Part shown: positions 1 through 14,964 of the stretch, piece by piece
How the letters are laid out: every line of letters begins with the position of its first letter
Numbering within the stretch: position 1 is the stretch's first letter
Source of the DNA: Paramecium pentaurelia
Taxonomy: Eukaryota > Ciliophora > Oligohymenophorea > Peniculida > Parameciidae
NCBI GenBank assembly: GCA_905183005.1
Contig: CAJJDO010000014.1
Location: 125,281-189,280, forward strand
Length of the DNA: 64,000 nt
Direction of reading: 5' to 3'
Notes under the pieces: model-generated
The model's database searches: none
What the model was told of the DNA's origin: nothing
The model's input: only the letters and a program-made list of their open reading frames with translations
Translations under genes and position numbers: made by a program

Positions 1-92
1 TCTTCCAGAATCAGCCATATATGGATAATATAATTTATTTATTAAATGATTTAATGAAGCATCATATTCTTATATTATATTCTAATTCATAA

Positions 93-1713
93 TCATAGCT
101 ATTCTTATTTTATTTCATCATTTTCAATTGCTCCATCTATATTATTTTAAATTAATTTACTTTTAGGAATATTCGCCATCTCTATATTTTATTGATTATT
201 TAATTCTTCATAACTTTCTTCAAAGTAATTTAATGAATCAATATCTTCTGATAATTCTTCGTATTCATTATCATATTCTATATAATCATATTCATTAGAA
301 TCTAATTCTTGATCTTCTTAATTAATATCATCCAAATTTTAATGTAATTATACAAATGAAGCCTCTGTATCTTTTGGAATTGGAGTACATGAATATTTCT
401 TTTGATCAGACTCCTTAGCTTTATCTACAATAGAAATTATTTAATTGAAAAGTTCTTCTGGACCTTTATTGGTAATGATCATAAAGTAATAAATTGTTTT
501 CACATTCTAAATACCATTTAATTCATCATACACTATTAATTTTATTTAATAATCATACTTTCTGGAGTTTATGATCTAAATTTCCTTTTGATTCCACTAC
601 TTGTAGGTTCAATAATTAAAGCACTATACAGTTTTGATTTACCTATACGAACAGCTTAAAATGCACCACTATATCCATTTGAATGAAAATCATAATCCTG
701 TACATTACATTTCAATGCTAATTAAGCTGTTATAGAGACAAATTTTTAATTTTTTGGTAAGATAGTTGTAATAAGCATACCATTATTAGGTTTATCTAGA
801 TATCTGAAATTTTTATCAGTTTAAAGAAATGGTACTATTAAAAAATACAAAAGTACGTTTTACTTTTTGTAAATAATAGTTTTTATTCACTTCCTTCAGA
901 ATAAGTACATTATTTTTTAGAGCATTAAATTTTATTAGCAGGTAAGTCAGATAATAATTTTCCTAATTATTCTAATGTTGGAGGTTTGCAAAAGAATTCT
1001 TCACATTTTTCTAAGGAATAGTATTTTCTTATTACTTCCATTTTAAATTTCATCTAATATAGTTTTCACTCCTGAAAGAAAACTTTCATCAGCTGTAAAA
1101 TCTTAAATAGTACCAGTCTCTAAAGTAGCAAAAACAATGTTTACAAATTTCTTTGAAAATTGTAAACCAGTGAACTCTTATAAATTCAAAATATTACTGA
1201 TTGCATTGTTTCTTTCTCTTCTTTAAATAATTCTCTTTTCATTTCTTTTTTATCACTCATTGTTATTTAATGAATAGCATATTTTTTCTCTCCTTCTATA
1301 ATTGTCTTTAAATAGAAAACCTAAGGAATCTGAGCAACTTTATAACTTCTCTTCAAAGTTGTCTTAATATAGGTTTATATAATATTCTCTTGAGATTTCT
1401 CAATAACAAAAATATATATTCCATTTTAAACTGAACTATAATGAATAGAGTTTGTTCCAAAATAATCCTTCCCTTCTTTTAAACTATCCATTGTTTGTTT
1501 ATGTGTTTTATGAGAAAACCTTACATCGCCTTCAAATGTTATATATCGTTCTTTGCTTGCATCGATTGGTAATGGATCACCTCCAATTAATCCAGTTAGT
1601 TCAATATTTGCACAGTTATAAACTTGACCTTTTGCTTCATCTGCTTAGATTTGAACACTACTAGTTTCTATCATGAATGGTAGCAATATTAGAACCGTTT
1701 TAATTAAATACAT
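93..1713 (-). CDS. Hypothetical secreted protein, acidic C-terminus
   Basis: Reading from the ATG at 1713 with TAA/TAG as Gln gives about 505 residues after four short introns (23, 25, 29 and 26 nt) are removed; the total is then a multiple of three. The N-terminus (MYLIKTVLILLPFMIETSS) looks like a signal peptide, so the protein is probably secreted or lumenal. The last ~100 residues are rich in Asp, Glu, Asn and Tyr. The first intron would need a GAG acceptor, which is odd; three others end in TAG. I do not recognise the family. The stop at 93-95 assumes the frame does not continue into the window edge through another intron. Confidence 0.6.
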
Positions 1714-1826
1714 TAATAATATATTATATATACTAGAACTAGAATTTTATGTTTACTTAGAGATTTCAAATCTAGTTCATTCTTTTCTATTTCAAGAAAA
1801 CTTATACAAATAATTCATAGACTATA

Positions 1827-3293
1827 TCAACTTATTTTATTTATCTCAAAGAAATCATATTGATTGCATAATTCTTCTGGAATCTTCTCACTAGATTATA
1901 TTTAATTTTTTTCTTCAACTGATAAAATATTTTAATCTTCATCATTTAATAATAATTATCCATCAATTCTTTACGAATAATCTGATTTTGAATTAAAATC
2001 TTAAAAGCCTTCTAAATCTTAAAGAAAACTCATTCTAATTCCTATTTAATGAGATTTTCTAATTTAATCCCTAGAATTACTAGATCTTATTAGAAAATAT
2101 AATCTAGATATTTCATATAAAAGATTTAAATAACTTAATTTATTTTCAGCTTTTTAAACTGTTTTATCATAAAATACTTTAAATTAATTTACATCTACAT
2201 ACTTTTCACCTATACTAACCTTGTTTATGTTAAATTTCCAATTTCTAAAAATTTTGACATTTTTGAATTAAGGATAATACATTCTAATTATTGAATGTAT
2301 TAGATTCTCTTGTAAGAAATGTTAATTCAACAAAATAATGATATATTTAATCATAAAAAGTAATGAAACAATAGATCCTATATTTGCCAAAAGATCTCCT
2401 GCATGAGGATATTCATAAATAGTTTTAATTTAATGACCCTACATTATTAAATAAACAACACCAACGGCATCATTCCTATAAGCTTATTTACAATAATTAA
2501 ATGTATTTGTTTGAGTTTATATAAATGCCCCATTTATATATTCATTTAATTTAGGTTATCCAAATAGAAAATAATCCCTTACTTCATATAAATTGCTTTA
2601 AAGAAAAATATTTAAAGTATAACAATTTGTTGGTTCTACTTAAAAATAGTAATCTTAAGTGCTAGTTTTTATTTATCCATTATTAGAATCTATTGATTTA
2701 TAAGTAATTTCTGTTGTGATTACATTAAATGGCTATGAAAAAAATTAATCAGATTTTTCTTAATTGGCACACTATTCTCCATCCTCTAAATATTCTTATT
2801 AACATTTGATAAATAAAATTGTGGCATCAGTTGAAATATATACATTACCATTATAATATTGCTCACCAAAATGTAACTTTGGAATAATATATATATTTCC
2901 ATCTATTGTTGCCTCATTTGACATTTTAATTAACCTAACTGTAGTTGATCCATCAGATTACATATAAGATATTACAGGTAATAATACCTTTTCTTCAAAA
3001 GGATCAATAAAGCGTTCCTCAAATTTCCAGAAATATATTTTTACAATATCATAATTGAAATCAATTTGCTTAAAATCAGAAACATATAAAGATTGAGATA
3101 TTTTTGGATTGAATTAATTTGTTTACCATTAATATAATATCCAGATTGCATATGACAAACTAGATGAAAATATAATCAAAGTTATAAATCCTCCTATTGC
3201 ACTTTGATAAAGGGATTGTTTTTAATTTATTTATTGCAAAAAAGGAGTCCCAAAGAAATCTGCATTGCGTAGAAACTTACTAGCAATTTTCAT
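1827..3293 (-). CDS. Ciliate two-TM membrane protein, paralogue of the gene at 31213
   Basis: An uninterrupted frame (no intron, TGA stop) encodes 488 residues, the same length as the gene at 31213-32679. The two align throughout the stretches compared: an N-terminal ...NADFFGTPFLQQI motif near residue 10, TM1 at about 37-57 (SSSLSYAIWILYQWQ), then DPFEEKVLLPVI near residue 95. A second TM follows a loop of roughly 230 residues, and the cytosolic tail is acidic and ends in EINKIS. The large inter-TM loop is probably lumenal or extracellular. I do not know a characterised relative; it resembles lineage-specific ciliate membrane proteins. The start was chosen because it aligns with the paralogue's start. 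Confidence 0.75.
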
Positions 3294-4524
3294 AATATCT
3301 AATTAATTTATTGATTAAATTTCATAACGACCATAGAGTATACATTAATATTTATTATCCATATCTTTGCAATAACTATAAGATATATTTACATATTATA
3401 TTTAAAAAATGAACAATTTTATATTGTATGACATCTATTAAAAACTTATTTTTTTTATTAAAATTTGTCAAATAGATTCAAAAATTTATTGCTTTTAAAA
3501 AATTTTGGGTTTTAATTTATATAGATTTTAATATTATTACTATTTTAAAATTAGAATACATATATAGGTAGTAGATATCTATCAGAAAATCTGCATATTT
3601 ATAATTAGAGTTATTAGTTAATTAATAGTCATTTATTCAAATATATATATGATGTGATTTAAATCTTGAGCTTGTTAAAATCATTTACTGTAAACACATT
3701 TTATAACTTATGGTTTGATTCTCCATTAAATCTTATTTAATTTTATACTAAAATATCAAATTTAATATAATAAAGAATATAATAATAGTAAAATATCTTA
3801 AATTTAAATAATGATAGTATTATCTCAGCTTAATCCATAAGATTCATTATATTAGGAAAAAATATAGAAATAATAATCCTAAAATATTATTTTAATTTAA
3901 TGAAAATTCAAGAATAAATATATTTAATTCTTAGTTGGATTATTCAATTTTTTTTTGTATAATGTTGTTATTTTAAAGTTAATAAAATAAGAAAATAATT
4001 TTCATTTCATCTAAATCAATCTTTTTTTTGGGTGAAAATCTTTCAACAGAATTTTTTGTCATAATATTAAACGCCTAAAGACAATATAATATGATGTTAT
4101 AATTAGAAAGATATTAACTATGAAATTTAGTAAACTTAAAAAAATCTTTATAATAAGTTTGTAAATGGGAAAATTTCTTCATAAATCCTTGTTTTTAAAA
4201 AACTAATTATTTTTTTATGAAATAACCATAGAAATTTTAAAATAACAAGTTGATGAATAAATATTTAATCATATGTTTATGTTATTTATTATTGTTTTGA
4301 TTCATTCAACAATACTAATCAAATATATATTGTTCATTCTTTTTATTTTCTTTATTTATAATCTTTTAGTTATTTATATCTAAAATTTCTATAGGATTTG
4401 AATAGTTTATAAACTGCTTTAATTTACAATATAAGAATACAAAAACTAATGCTATCAATATAATGATATTGGAGTAAAGAAGGTTATTATTGAATAATTA
4501 TTTGTTTTTCAGAAAAATTATAAA
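3294..4524. other. AT-rich intergenic region, no gene seen
   Basis: About 1.2 kb of very AT-rich sequence between a minus-strand gene start and a plus-strand gene start, so it should contain both promoters. Only short chance frames occur, for example about 43 codons near 3810. I see no RNA gene, repeat array or recognisable regulatory motif. Confidence 0.5.
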
Positions 4525-7500
4525 ATGAAATAATTGATCCCAAGCCATAAAGCCTAATCTCTTATTAGAATTACATAGACTGGATGCTCGAAACAATCTC
4601 CAATCAAGAGTAGGTCAAATTAAAGAAATCAGAGTTTGCCTGGATTTCCTACATAGTAAATTGATAAGGAAGATGATGAAGAAGTAATTGGTATGTTAAT
4701 TTAGACAAAAGAAATAAATAAATTAGTGTAAAATTAAGAACTATGTTCTTTGGAATAAATATAAGATAAAGGAAGATCATATTTAATTGATAATCAGCAT
4801 TAAGTATTTGATAATAATTTGCAACTGATTAAACCTAACCTACCTAATGCTAGTGAGTAGGGTTTAAGAAGATATTATTTGAAGTCAGAACGATATAAAG
4901 AAATGTAGTAATTTTATCATGTTGATAAAAATATATACGGAAGAATGAGTGAAAAGATATAAACAGAGAGACTAATGCCTAGAACATTAAAGTTATTGGC
5001 AGACTCTCCTGATAAATTAGTAGCCAATAATATCTTTGGAAGTGATAAATATGTATAATTATTTGCTGAAGGGATCAGCAGCTCTCATTTTAATAATTTA
5101 AAGAGATTATAATTAAGAAATAACAAGCTAAATAATAATAGAACTTGTCTATTGACTTAAAAACTTCCTAGTTCTATAATTGAGTTAGATTTCAGTAATA
5201 ATAAGATTGGTACTTCAGGAATACAAAGCATTTGTAATTATATATCTTCTAGAAATTATAATATTCAACATTTAAATTTGGAGGATAATAATCTTAAAGA
5301 TTTTGCAGTCCTTACTATTTTAAAAACATTGAATGATAGTAAATCAATTAGAGTCTTAAAGCTTTCTAAAAATTAGATAACTGATTTACCAATGGAAACA
5401 TTAGGACTACTACTCAAAAAAGTATTAGATCATTTTATATAATAGAATAATTCATTATAAGAAGTTTACTTACACTTTAACTAGATTAAAAATGCTGGAG
5501 GGTTGACAATTATGAAAGGTTTGATAAAGAATTAATTTCTTAAAGTTTTAGACCTGTCTTTTAATAAATTAGGATAAAATAATGAATTTATATCTGCATT
5601 ATCTGAGTAATATTAATATAAGATAATAATAGTGTTATAATTAAGCCACATCCAGAGTTAACCCACTTAGACTTATCATTTAATAGATTTAATGATGAAG
5701 ATGCTATGGTCATACATAAAGCCCTTTTATATAATCAATAAATATTTGGGTTTCATTTTTCTGGCAATCCTCATAATTATTATGTCAATCCGAGAGCCTT
5801 TTTGGTGAAAGAGTTCCAGTATGATGAGAATAAGTCAGATCCTAAACTATTTAAGAGAATCAATAGTGTAAATTGTATAAATACAAAAACTAAAGAAAAT
5901 TGTTGGATTTGTGAAGGTTGGGTAGAGATTGGATTTCATTATTCAGGAATAGAGTATTAGCATCCAATCTTTTTACATCTTGATTTTGAATAGTATAGGC
6001 CAATCTTAATGAATGAATAGACTAATAGTTATTATCTGTAAAGAATGTGTCCTCCTAATAAGAAGATTCATTACTTTTTTAGTAATCCTATATATGATGT
6101 AAGATTTGTGGCTAAGGATTAAAAAACTTTAACTCTTGATATTAATGAAGAAATAAGAAAAAAAGGAATTGAATTACAATATGCAGATGGTTCATCAGCA
6201 TTTGTTTAATTATCTATTGTGAATTATATTCATTCAGGATAAAGTGGAAATATCATAGATTCTACCAAACATTATATGGCTAATATAACATGTAGACCAA
6301 GAGAATCAGAATCAATTATTGATATTGATTTAAATAAAGCAAAAAAGCGAGTTTGGTCTTATGAAAATTCAATTTTCAAAGACTTTTAACCAGATACAGA
6401 AGGGCATCTTTTAGATTGCTTTGAATTTGACTTTGAATGTGGAAAATTGATTAAGCATTTATAGAATTAGTAAGAAATTGAATAATTGAAGGATAAAATG
6501 AAAAAGATATACAAATATATTATAGGATGTTATCATTATTTTTGTGCTAAGACACTCAATTATGATTTACCTTGTATCAATTTATAAAGTTTTTTGGATT
6601 TTATTTCTTAAACTAGTATCCTTGAAAAATCTTTAATGAATTCCTTAGATTTATAATTAACATTCTTATCTAGTTATGTAGTAATGAAACAAACAAATTA
6701 TATTCATATCTAAGAAAAATGTTTAGTGAGATTTTAATTTGTTGAAATTATAGTGAGATTAGCTAAAGAATAATATATTAGAACAGGTTTAGCAAGTAAT
6801 ATGGCTGAGGCCTTAGAAATGTTATTTGAATAAGATGAAGTATTGTAATTTATGTAAAAATTTGGAATCTCTTAAGATTGGAGAGACACACGTTACTGGA
6901 CTGAATTGATGGATTATACTATTAGAATTAAGATGCCTATATTGGTTATATTATATGAGAATGCTTGTAAATAAACAATGAAACATGGAAATAAATATAT
7001 AACATTATCAGATTTTAAGTTATTTGCTGATTAATTTGAATTACAAAAATACATTTCTGAAAAAGAACTTTATTTGATTTATCTATAAAGTATGCAAACT
7101 CAAAGAGATGAATTAAGAGAATCAAGATTTTTGAAAATGGAGTTGTTGGAATTTATAGAAGCTATTACTAGACTAGCAGAAAGAATTTCACCTGTGACTC
7201 CTATGTATGCTAAGAAACATAGTAATTTAATTAATGATGTTTCAAGAAGAACATTCCCTTTATTTGTTAAGTTTGAAGGGATTATCATAATTATGTATCA
7301 GAAGTTGAAATCTCTATTTTTGGAAATTCCAAATGTAGAAAAAGAAATCATCTATAAAACTGTTATCAAAACAGATAAAGCAAGGAAATTGGGAATCTAT
7401 GGTATAAAATTAGTATAATCATTAAATAGAGGAAGACAATAGTTCCGATGAAGAGAAAATAAAATCTATCAAAAATTTAAATCTTTTACCAGATGAAGGA

Positions 7501-7773
7501 TTATTACCTCCACCATCATAATCAGTGGGGTGGAACAAACTTAGATAATGGGCTTCAAAATCAAAGAGAATTTCAATGGAATCTGCAAACATCTTAGAAT
7601 AATTGGAAAGATATCAAGTGAAAGAAGACGAAATGTTTTAGAAATAAGGAGATGCTATTTCTGGTTATGATAAATATAAGATTACTTAAGAAAAGAAGAA
7701 AAGAGAAGAATATAAAAAAACTATCCTATACTAAGATCCTTAATTCAAATTCGAAGAGGAAGTGCCTAATTGA
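4525..7773 (+). CDS. Large leucine-rich-repeat protein
   Basis: From ATG 4525 the frame runs to TGA 7771-7773, giving about 1,060 residues. Two TAG-ending introns are needed (26 nt near 5608, 28 nt near 7402); a third 24-nt candidate near 5422 is in frame either way. Residues ~170-400 contain RNI-type leucine-rich repeats such as LKRLQLRNNKLNNN, IIELDFSNNKIG, IQHLNLEDNNL, IRVLKLSKNQI and LTHLDLSFNRF. The long C-terminal half has no family I can name. It starts with a WICEGWVEIGFHYS segment and is mostly helical later. The LRR part suggests a protein-interaction role. Ciliates carry many such LRR proteins, some ciliary, but location is not shown here. Confidence 0.75.
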
Positions 7774-7800
7774 AAATATACTTTTTTTTATTTAATAATT

Positions 7801-8413
7801 ATGATTAGAAGATAAAATTCACTACCTGAAATCCTCTCTATTATCTAAGAAAAGAAGAAGGCTTAAATTGAATAATAACAACCTCCTTAATTACCAGAAT
7901 AAGAACCTTAACCAGTATTTAAATATGTTGTACATGAACACTAATAAAGAATTCAATTAGCAAAAATGTTTTACAAGAATCTAAAAAAAAGATCAATAGC
8001 AAGAAATGTTAATGAAATCAAAAGTATGGCTACTTTAAATGGATTTCAATTAAAATAAGGTTAAGTTTTAAGATAAAAACTCTATGTTGAATAAAATTAG
8101 ATATAAGAGTAATAATTTACACTATAATAGAAATCCTCATATATATTTATGTCCAATATAGAAGATAATTGAATAAAAATCTAGCCCTGTTAAAAATAAT
8201 TAAAGAAGTTCTCCATTATAAAGATCAAGAGCAATCACAACTAAAACTAGTTTCCATCTCAAGAGTACAGATCTAACAAAAAATGAAAGCATGATCTCTT
8301 TGAAAAAGTGTTAAGAAGAAAAACCGAAAGTTAAAACTAGATAAGTTGATGAAATCAAAGGTTAAGCAAAATTATTCACTTTCGTATACAAATCATTAAA
8401 ATATCAAAGCTGA
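7801..8413 (+). CDS. Small basic Gln-rich hypothetical protein
   Basis: ATG 7801 to TGA 8411-8413 with one 22-nt TAG-ending intron near 8110 encodes about 196 residues. The protein is Gln- and Lys-rich, begins MIRRQNSLPEILSIIQEKKK, and has a basic, Ser-rich C-terminal half with RSSP and RSRA motifs. No domain is recognised. It lies 27 bp downstream of the LRR gene on the same strand. Without the intron the frame stops near 8170, so the C-terminal half depends on that splice. Confidence 0.55.
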
Positions 8414-8499
8414 ATCTATAATCATTTAACAGAATCACTTTTATTTATATGATTATTCTTTTTTCTTTAAAATATTCCTATATAACTACACTTTTGCAG

Positions 8500-8878
8500 A
8501 TGGCTTAAAACATAAACTGTAATTATTATAATAATTTTCCTATTAAAAAATAATCAATTTTTAGATTATTAAATTGTAAATCTTAACCATTAGACATTAA
8601 AAAATGAAAGAACTATATATAAACCTTCTCAATTTGAATTTGAGAAACCTTTCTTTGAAGATGATCAAACTTAGGAGATAATCTTTACAGATTTAATAAT
8701 TTCTTTTGATTATTAGTAAATTAATTTAACATATTTTTTTGTTTTAAAAAATAAATTTTTATTGTTAATAATTAACATTAGTAAATAATTATAATTAATT
8801 ATGTCTAATTTATCAAAGATTATTACATTAAAGATTCTTTTAAATCAAATATTTATAAAAGGATAAGAATTCTTTTGA
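8500..8878 (+). CDS. Doubtful small ORF
   Basis: A frame from ATG 8500 to TGA 8876-8878 would give about 110 residues, but only if a 46-nt intron near 8520 is removed. That is clearly longer than every other intron in the window. The middle segment (QFEFEKPFFEDDQTQEIIF) looks coding in composition; the rest is low-complexity. It may be a real short gene with a different exon structure, or chance, since only TGA stops translation here. Confidence 0.25.
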
Positions 8879-8960
8879 AAATAATAATAAATTATATGAA
8901 GTTTAAATTATTATTAAAAATAATATTTGAATAGAATGTAATTTTAATGATATTGCCAAC

Positions 8961-10290
8961 TCAGTCATTTTCCCAAAATTTATCATCTCCCAAGCTTCCT
9001 ACAAGTTGCAAGAATGAGAATTTAGGTACTTCCATACATGGTAAATCTTTTTCAATTCTAATTGATAATCCTTTAAGGTTTTCTTCATTATAAACTTTAA
9101 GAACTTTTCCTTCAGGAACTTTGAAACTTTTAACCTAGAATATAAGAAAATCTATACTGGTTTGTTCCATCCATCTTTAGGGAATGACATCTTTCTATCA
9201 CATACAGTAAATGAGTCTCCTTGATAGTTGCATGATTCCCAAACTTAAGCACAATCAGGATCAGTCACACCTGCATCAGGCTTTGGAACATAAACAAACC
9301 ATTAAATAGCTCCATCTAATAATTATGAGTTCTACCCTAGTTTGATATATTGATGAAAAATTACATGTTCCAATTTCGACGGAAATCTTATCTTTAACAA
9401 GTAAATAGTTCTTAGTTAAGAATCTGCAGAATGCCCCATAATTATAATATAAACCACTAATTCCGTATAATGTATATCTTGGTGTTTTAAGGAAGACTTC
9501 ATCAGTAATCTTATCATCATACTTTTTGACTCTTTCTGATTCAGGATTGACAACGTTCAAAGGATCATTACCTCCATTTGTTTTATGTGTTATGGTTCCA
9601 ACTAATAAAGTGTCCTTTTCACCAATAATCATATTGACTCTAAGGAATTCAATAGTTCCCTTTTGTCCAACAGAGACTTTGAATTAAGCTGATGTTTTAG
9701 TGATAACTCCCATGTAAACATTAATTTTAGGCCAAGGTTCAACCATTTTAAGTCCCAATATATAGATGGCAACATTTGGTGCAGTTTTGAGTGACCAATT
9801 TTCAGGGAATGTTACTTCTAATGGTTATATTCTAGTATTTCCTTCTTTATTGGATTTGACAACTGGTAAATTGTTTGTTTGCAATTCATATGTATAGATA
9901 TTGCTATCCAAAATAGCTGCCCATGATACATCAAACCCAAAGATTGTAGCCGGACTTAATGCAACATATGTAATTGTAAATCCAACTGTATTGACAGCAC
10001 TCAATTGAATATCGAAACCTTATGGTAAAGTATCTCCAAAATCATATTTGATTGGTGCTAATATTACAGTGGGTGTTGATTTAAAAGGCTTGTTGAATTT
10101 GACTAATGTTTAGAAGCTTCTTCCCACTCTAATCAATGTATATTAGGATGAATTACTCAACACTTTGTTATAAAGGATGATAGGGAGTTTGTGCCCAATG
10201 CAAGCTCTAATCAATACCTGAGTCATATTGGGGTTTAATGAATCCCAATACAGATAATGCGCAAACTGATAGGACTAAGTATTTCATCAT
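8961..10290 (-). CDS. H-type-lectin-domain protein, probably secreted
   Basis: With 28- and 23-nt TAG-ending introns and a 34-nt CAG-ending one at 10218-10251, the frame from ATG ATG at 10290 encodes about 414 residues and starts with a signal-like MMKYLVLSVCALS. Without the 34-nt intron an in-frame ATG at 10226 gives a 404-residue product lacking the signal. Residues ~45-110 resemble the H-type lectin fold: VKFNKPFKSTPTVI, then GFDIQLSAVNTVGFTITYVA, then a final Trp in VSWAA. That family binds sugars such as GalNAc. A second half carries conserved Cys (CNYQGDSFTVC). A surface or secreted carbohydrate-binding role is inferred. Confidence 0.6.
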
Positions 10291-10368
10291 TAATCCGTTT
10301 TTAAATTTAATATTATTAATAAACAACTTTAGAAATAATTTCATATATTCACAAATTTATTGATTCCT

Positions 10369-11375
10369 TCAAACTAACTTGTTTTTCTTCATCAATTCAT
10401 CATAAAAATTGAGACATTATTCAAATTCCTCTTCTGTTATCATTTTATCTTTCCAATAATTAAAAAGTTGTTTCATTTTTATAGGCACTGATTATCCATT
10501 CTCTCTTATATAATATTTACCAGGGGTATTAGTTATTAATTGATTTGGACCCTCATTAATTATAATTTCAAATCTAATTATATATTATAATTACATTTTT
10601 AGATTATTTACAACATAACATATATCTTAAAGTAACACTCCACATTCATGCTATTTTATGTTCACCCATTAATCACAACCATACTCTTTACATTTATTCA
10701 TTATTGTATTCACCACCTAATTAGCCTTCTTCTCCTAACAAAAGCATCCACTAACAACATAACCATTCAGATCTTTGTCATATGAAATTCCTATTAAAAT
10801 CTTACCTTGTCTACGACTATTCAAAATACTACATATAACCTTCATTATCTATTCTAAATATTATTACTATAATGAAACCTGTGTTATTAATCAAAAGATC
10901 CACCTTATAAGATTTAAATTCCAATTTATCATCCTCCTTCAACTTACATTCTTTTCCCAATAAATATATAGTTTTATTCCCTTAAACTATGTATTCATTT
11001 ACATTATTGTATAGTACCTAAACTGAAAGTGTTGCACTAATATGAAATGTTGGTTTGATACAGCAATTCATCTCTTGATGTCTAAAATTTTAGAACAAGA
11101 CTTTTTTATTTAAAATGCAATTTACCTTAGTCACTTAACAATTTCAATATTGTATATTTTTAAGTTCTTCGAAACAAACTAATTTTTACTGCTTTCCCAA
11201 AATATTCTTAACCCCAAGATTTGTAATCGAATCTTTAATTTGTATGAACAAAAACATATAAAATTTAAGAAGAGTATTCATTGTTAATTGGTTGAGGTTT
11301 ATTGCATTCTGGAGCAAGGATTAGATTAGAGAAGTATTATATCAAAAATTCAGATTCATCAGAATCGGTACTCAT
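10369..11375 (-). CDS. AlbA_2/Schlafen-type DNA-binding-domain protein
   Basis: ATG 11375 to TGA 10369-10371 with 31-nt and 25-nt TAG-ending introns gives exactly 316 residues. Mid-protein signatures fit the Schlafen AlbA_2 domain: an early E-F-K motif (KLEFKSYKVDL), then VICSILNSRRQGKILIGISY followed by LNGYVVSG, the usual 'N...GG.ILIGI.D.G.I.G' pattern. Family members bind nucleic acid, and some Schlafens cleave RNA; whether this one does is unknown. The N-terminal ~130 residues begin with an acidic MSTDSDESEF and are otherwise unfamiliar. The start codon is 18 bp from the divergent CAMSAP-like gene, so both promoters must be tiny or overlap. Confidence 0.6.
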
Positions 11376-11393
11376 TAATTTTAATAATATAAA
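11376..11393. promoter_or_regulatory. 18-bp divergent spacer
   Basis: Only 18 bp, entirely A/T except for the flanking start codons, separates the start codons of the AlbA_2 gene (minus) and the CAMSAP-like gene (plus). It must hold both 5' UTRs and core promoter elements, unless these lie inside the coding sequences. Confidence 0.5.
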
Positions 11394-14947
<3,554 letters not shown>

Positions 14948-14964
14948 ATTGAATAATTTAATTT

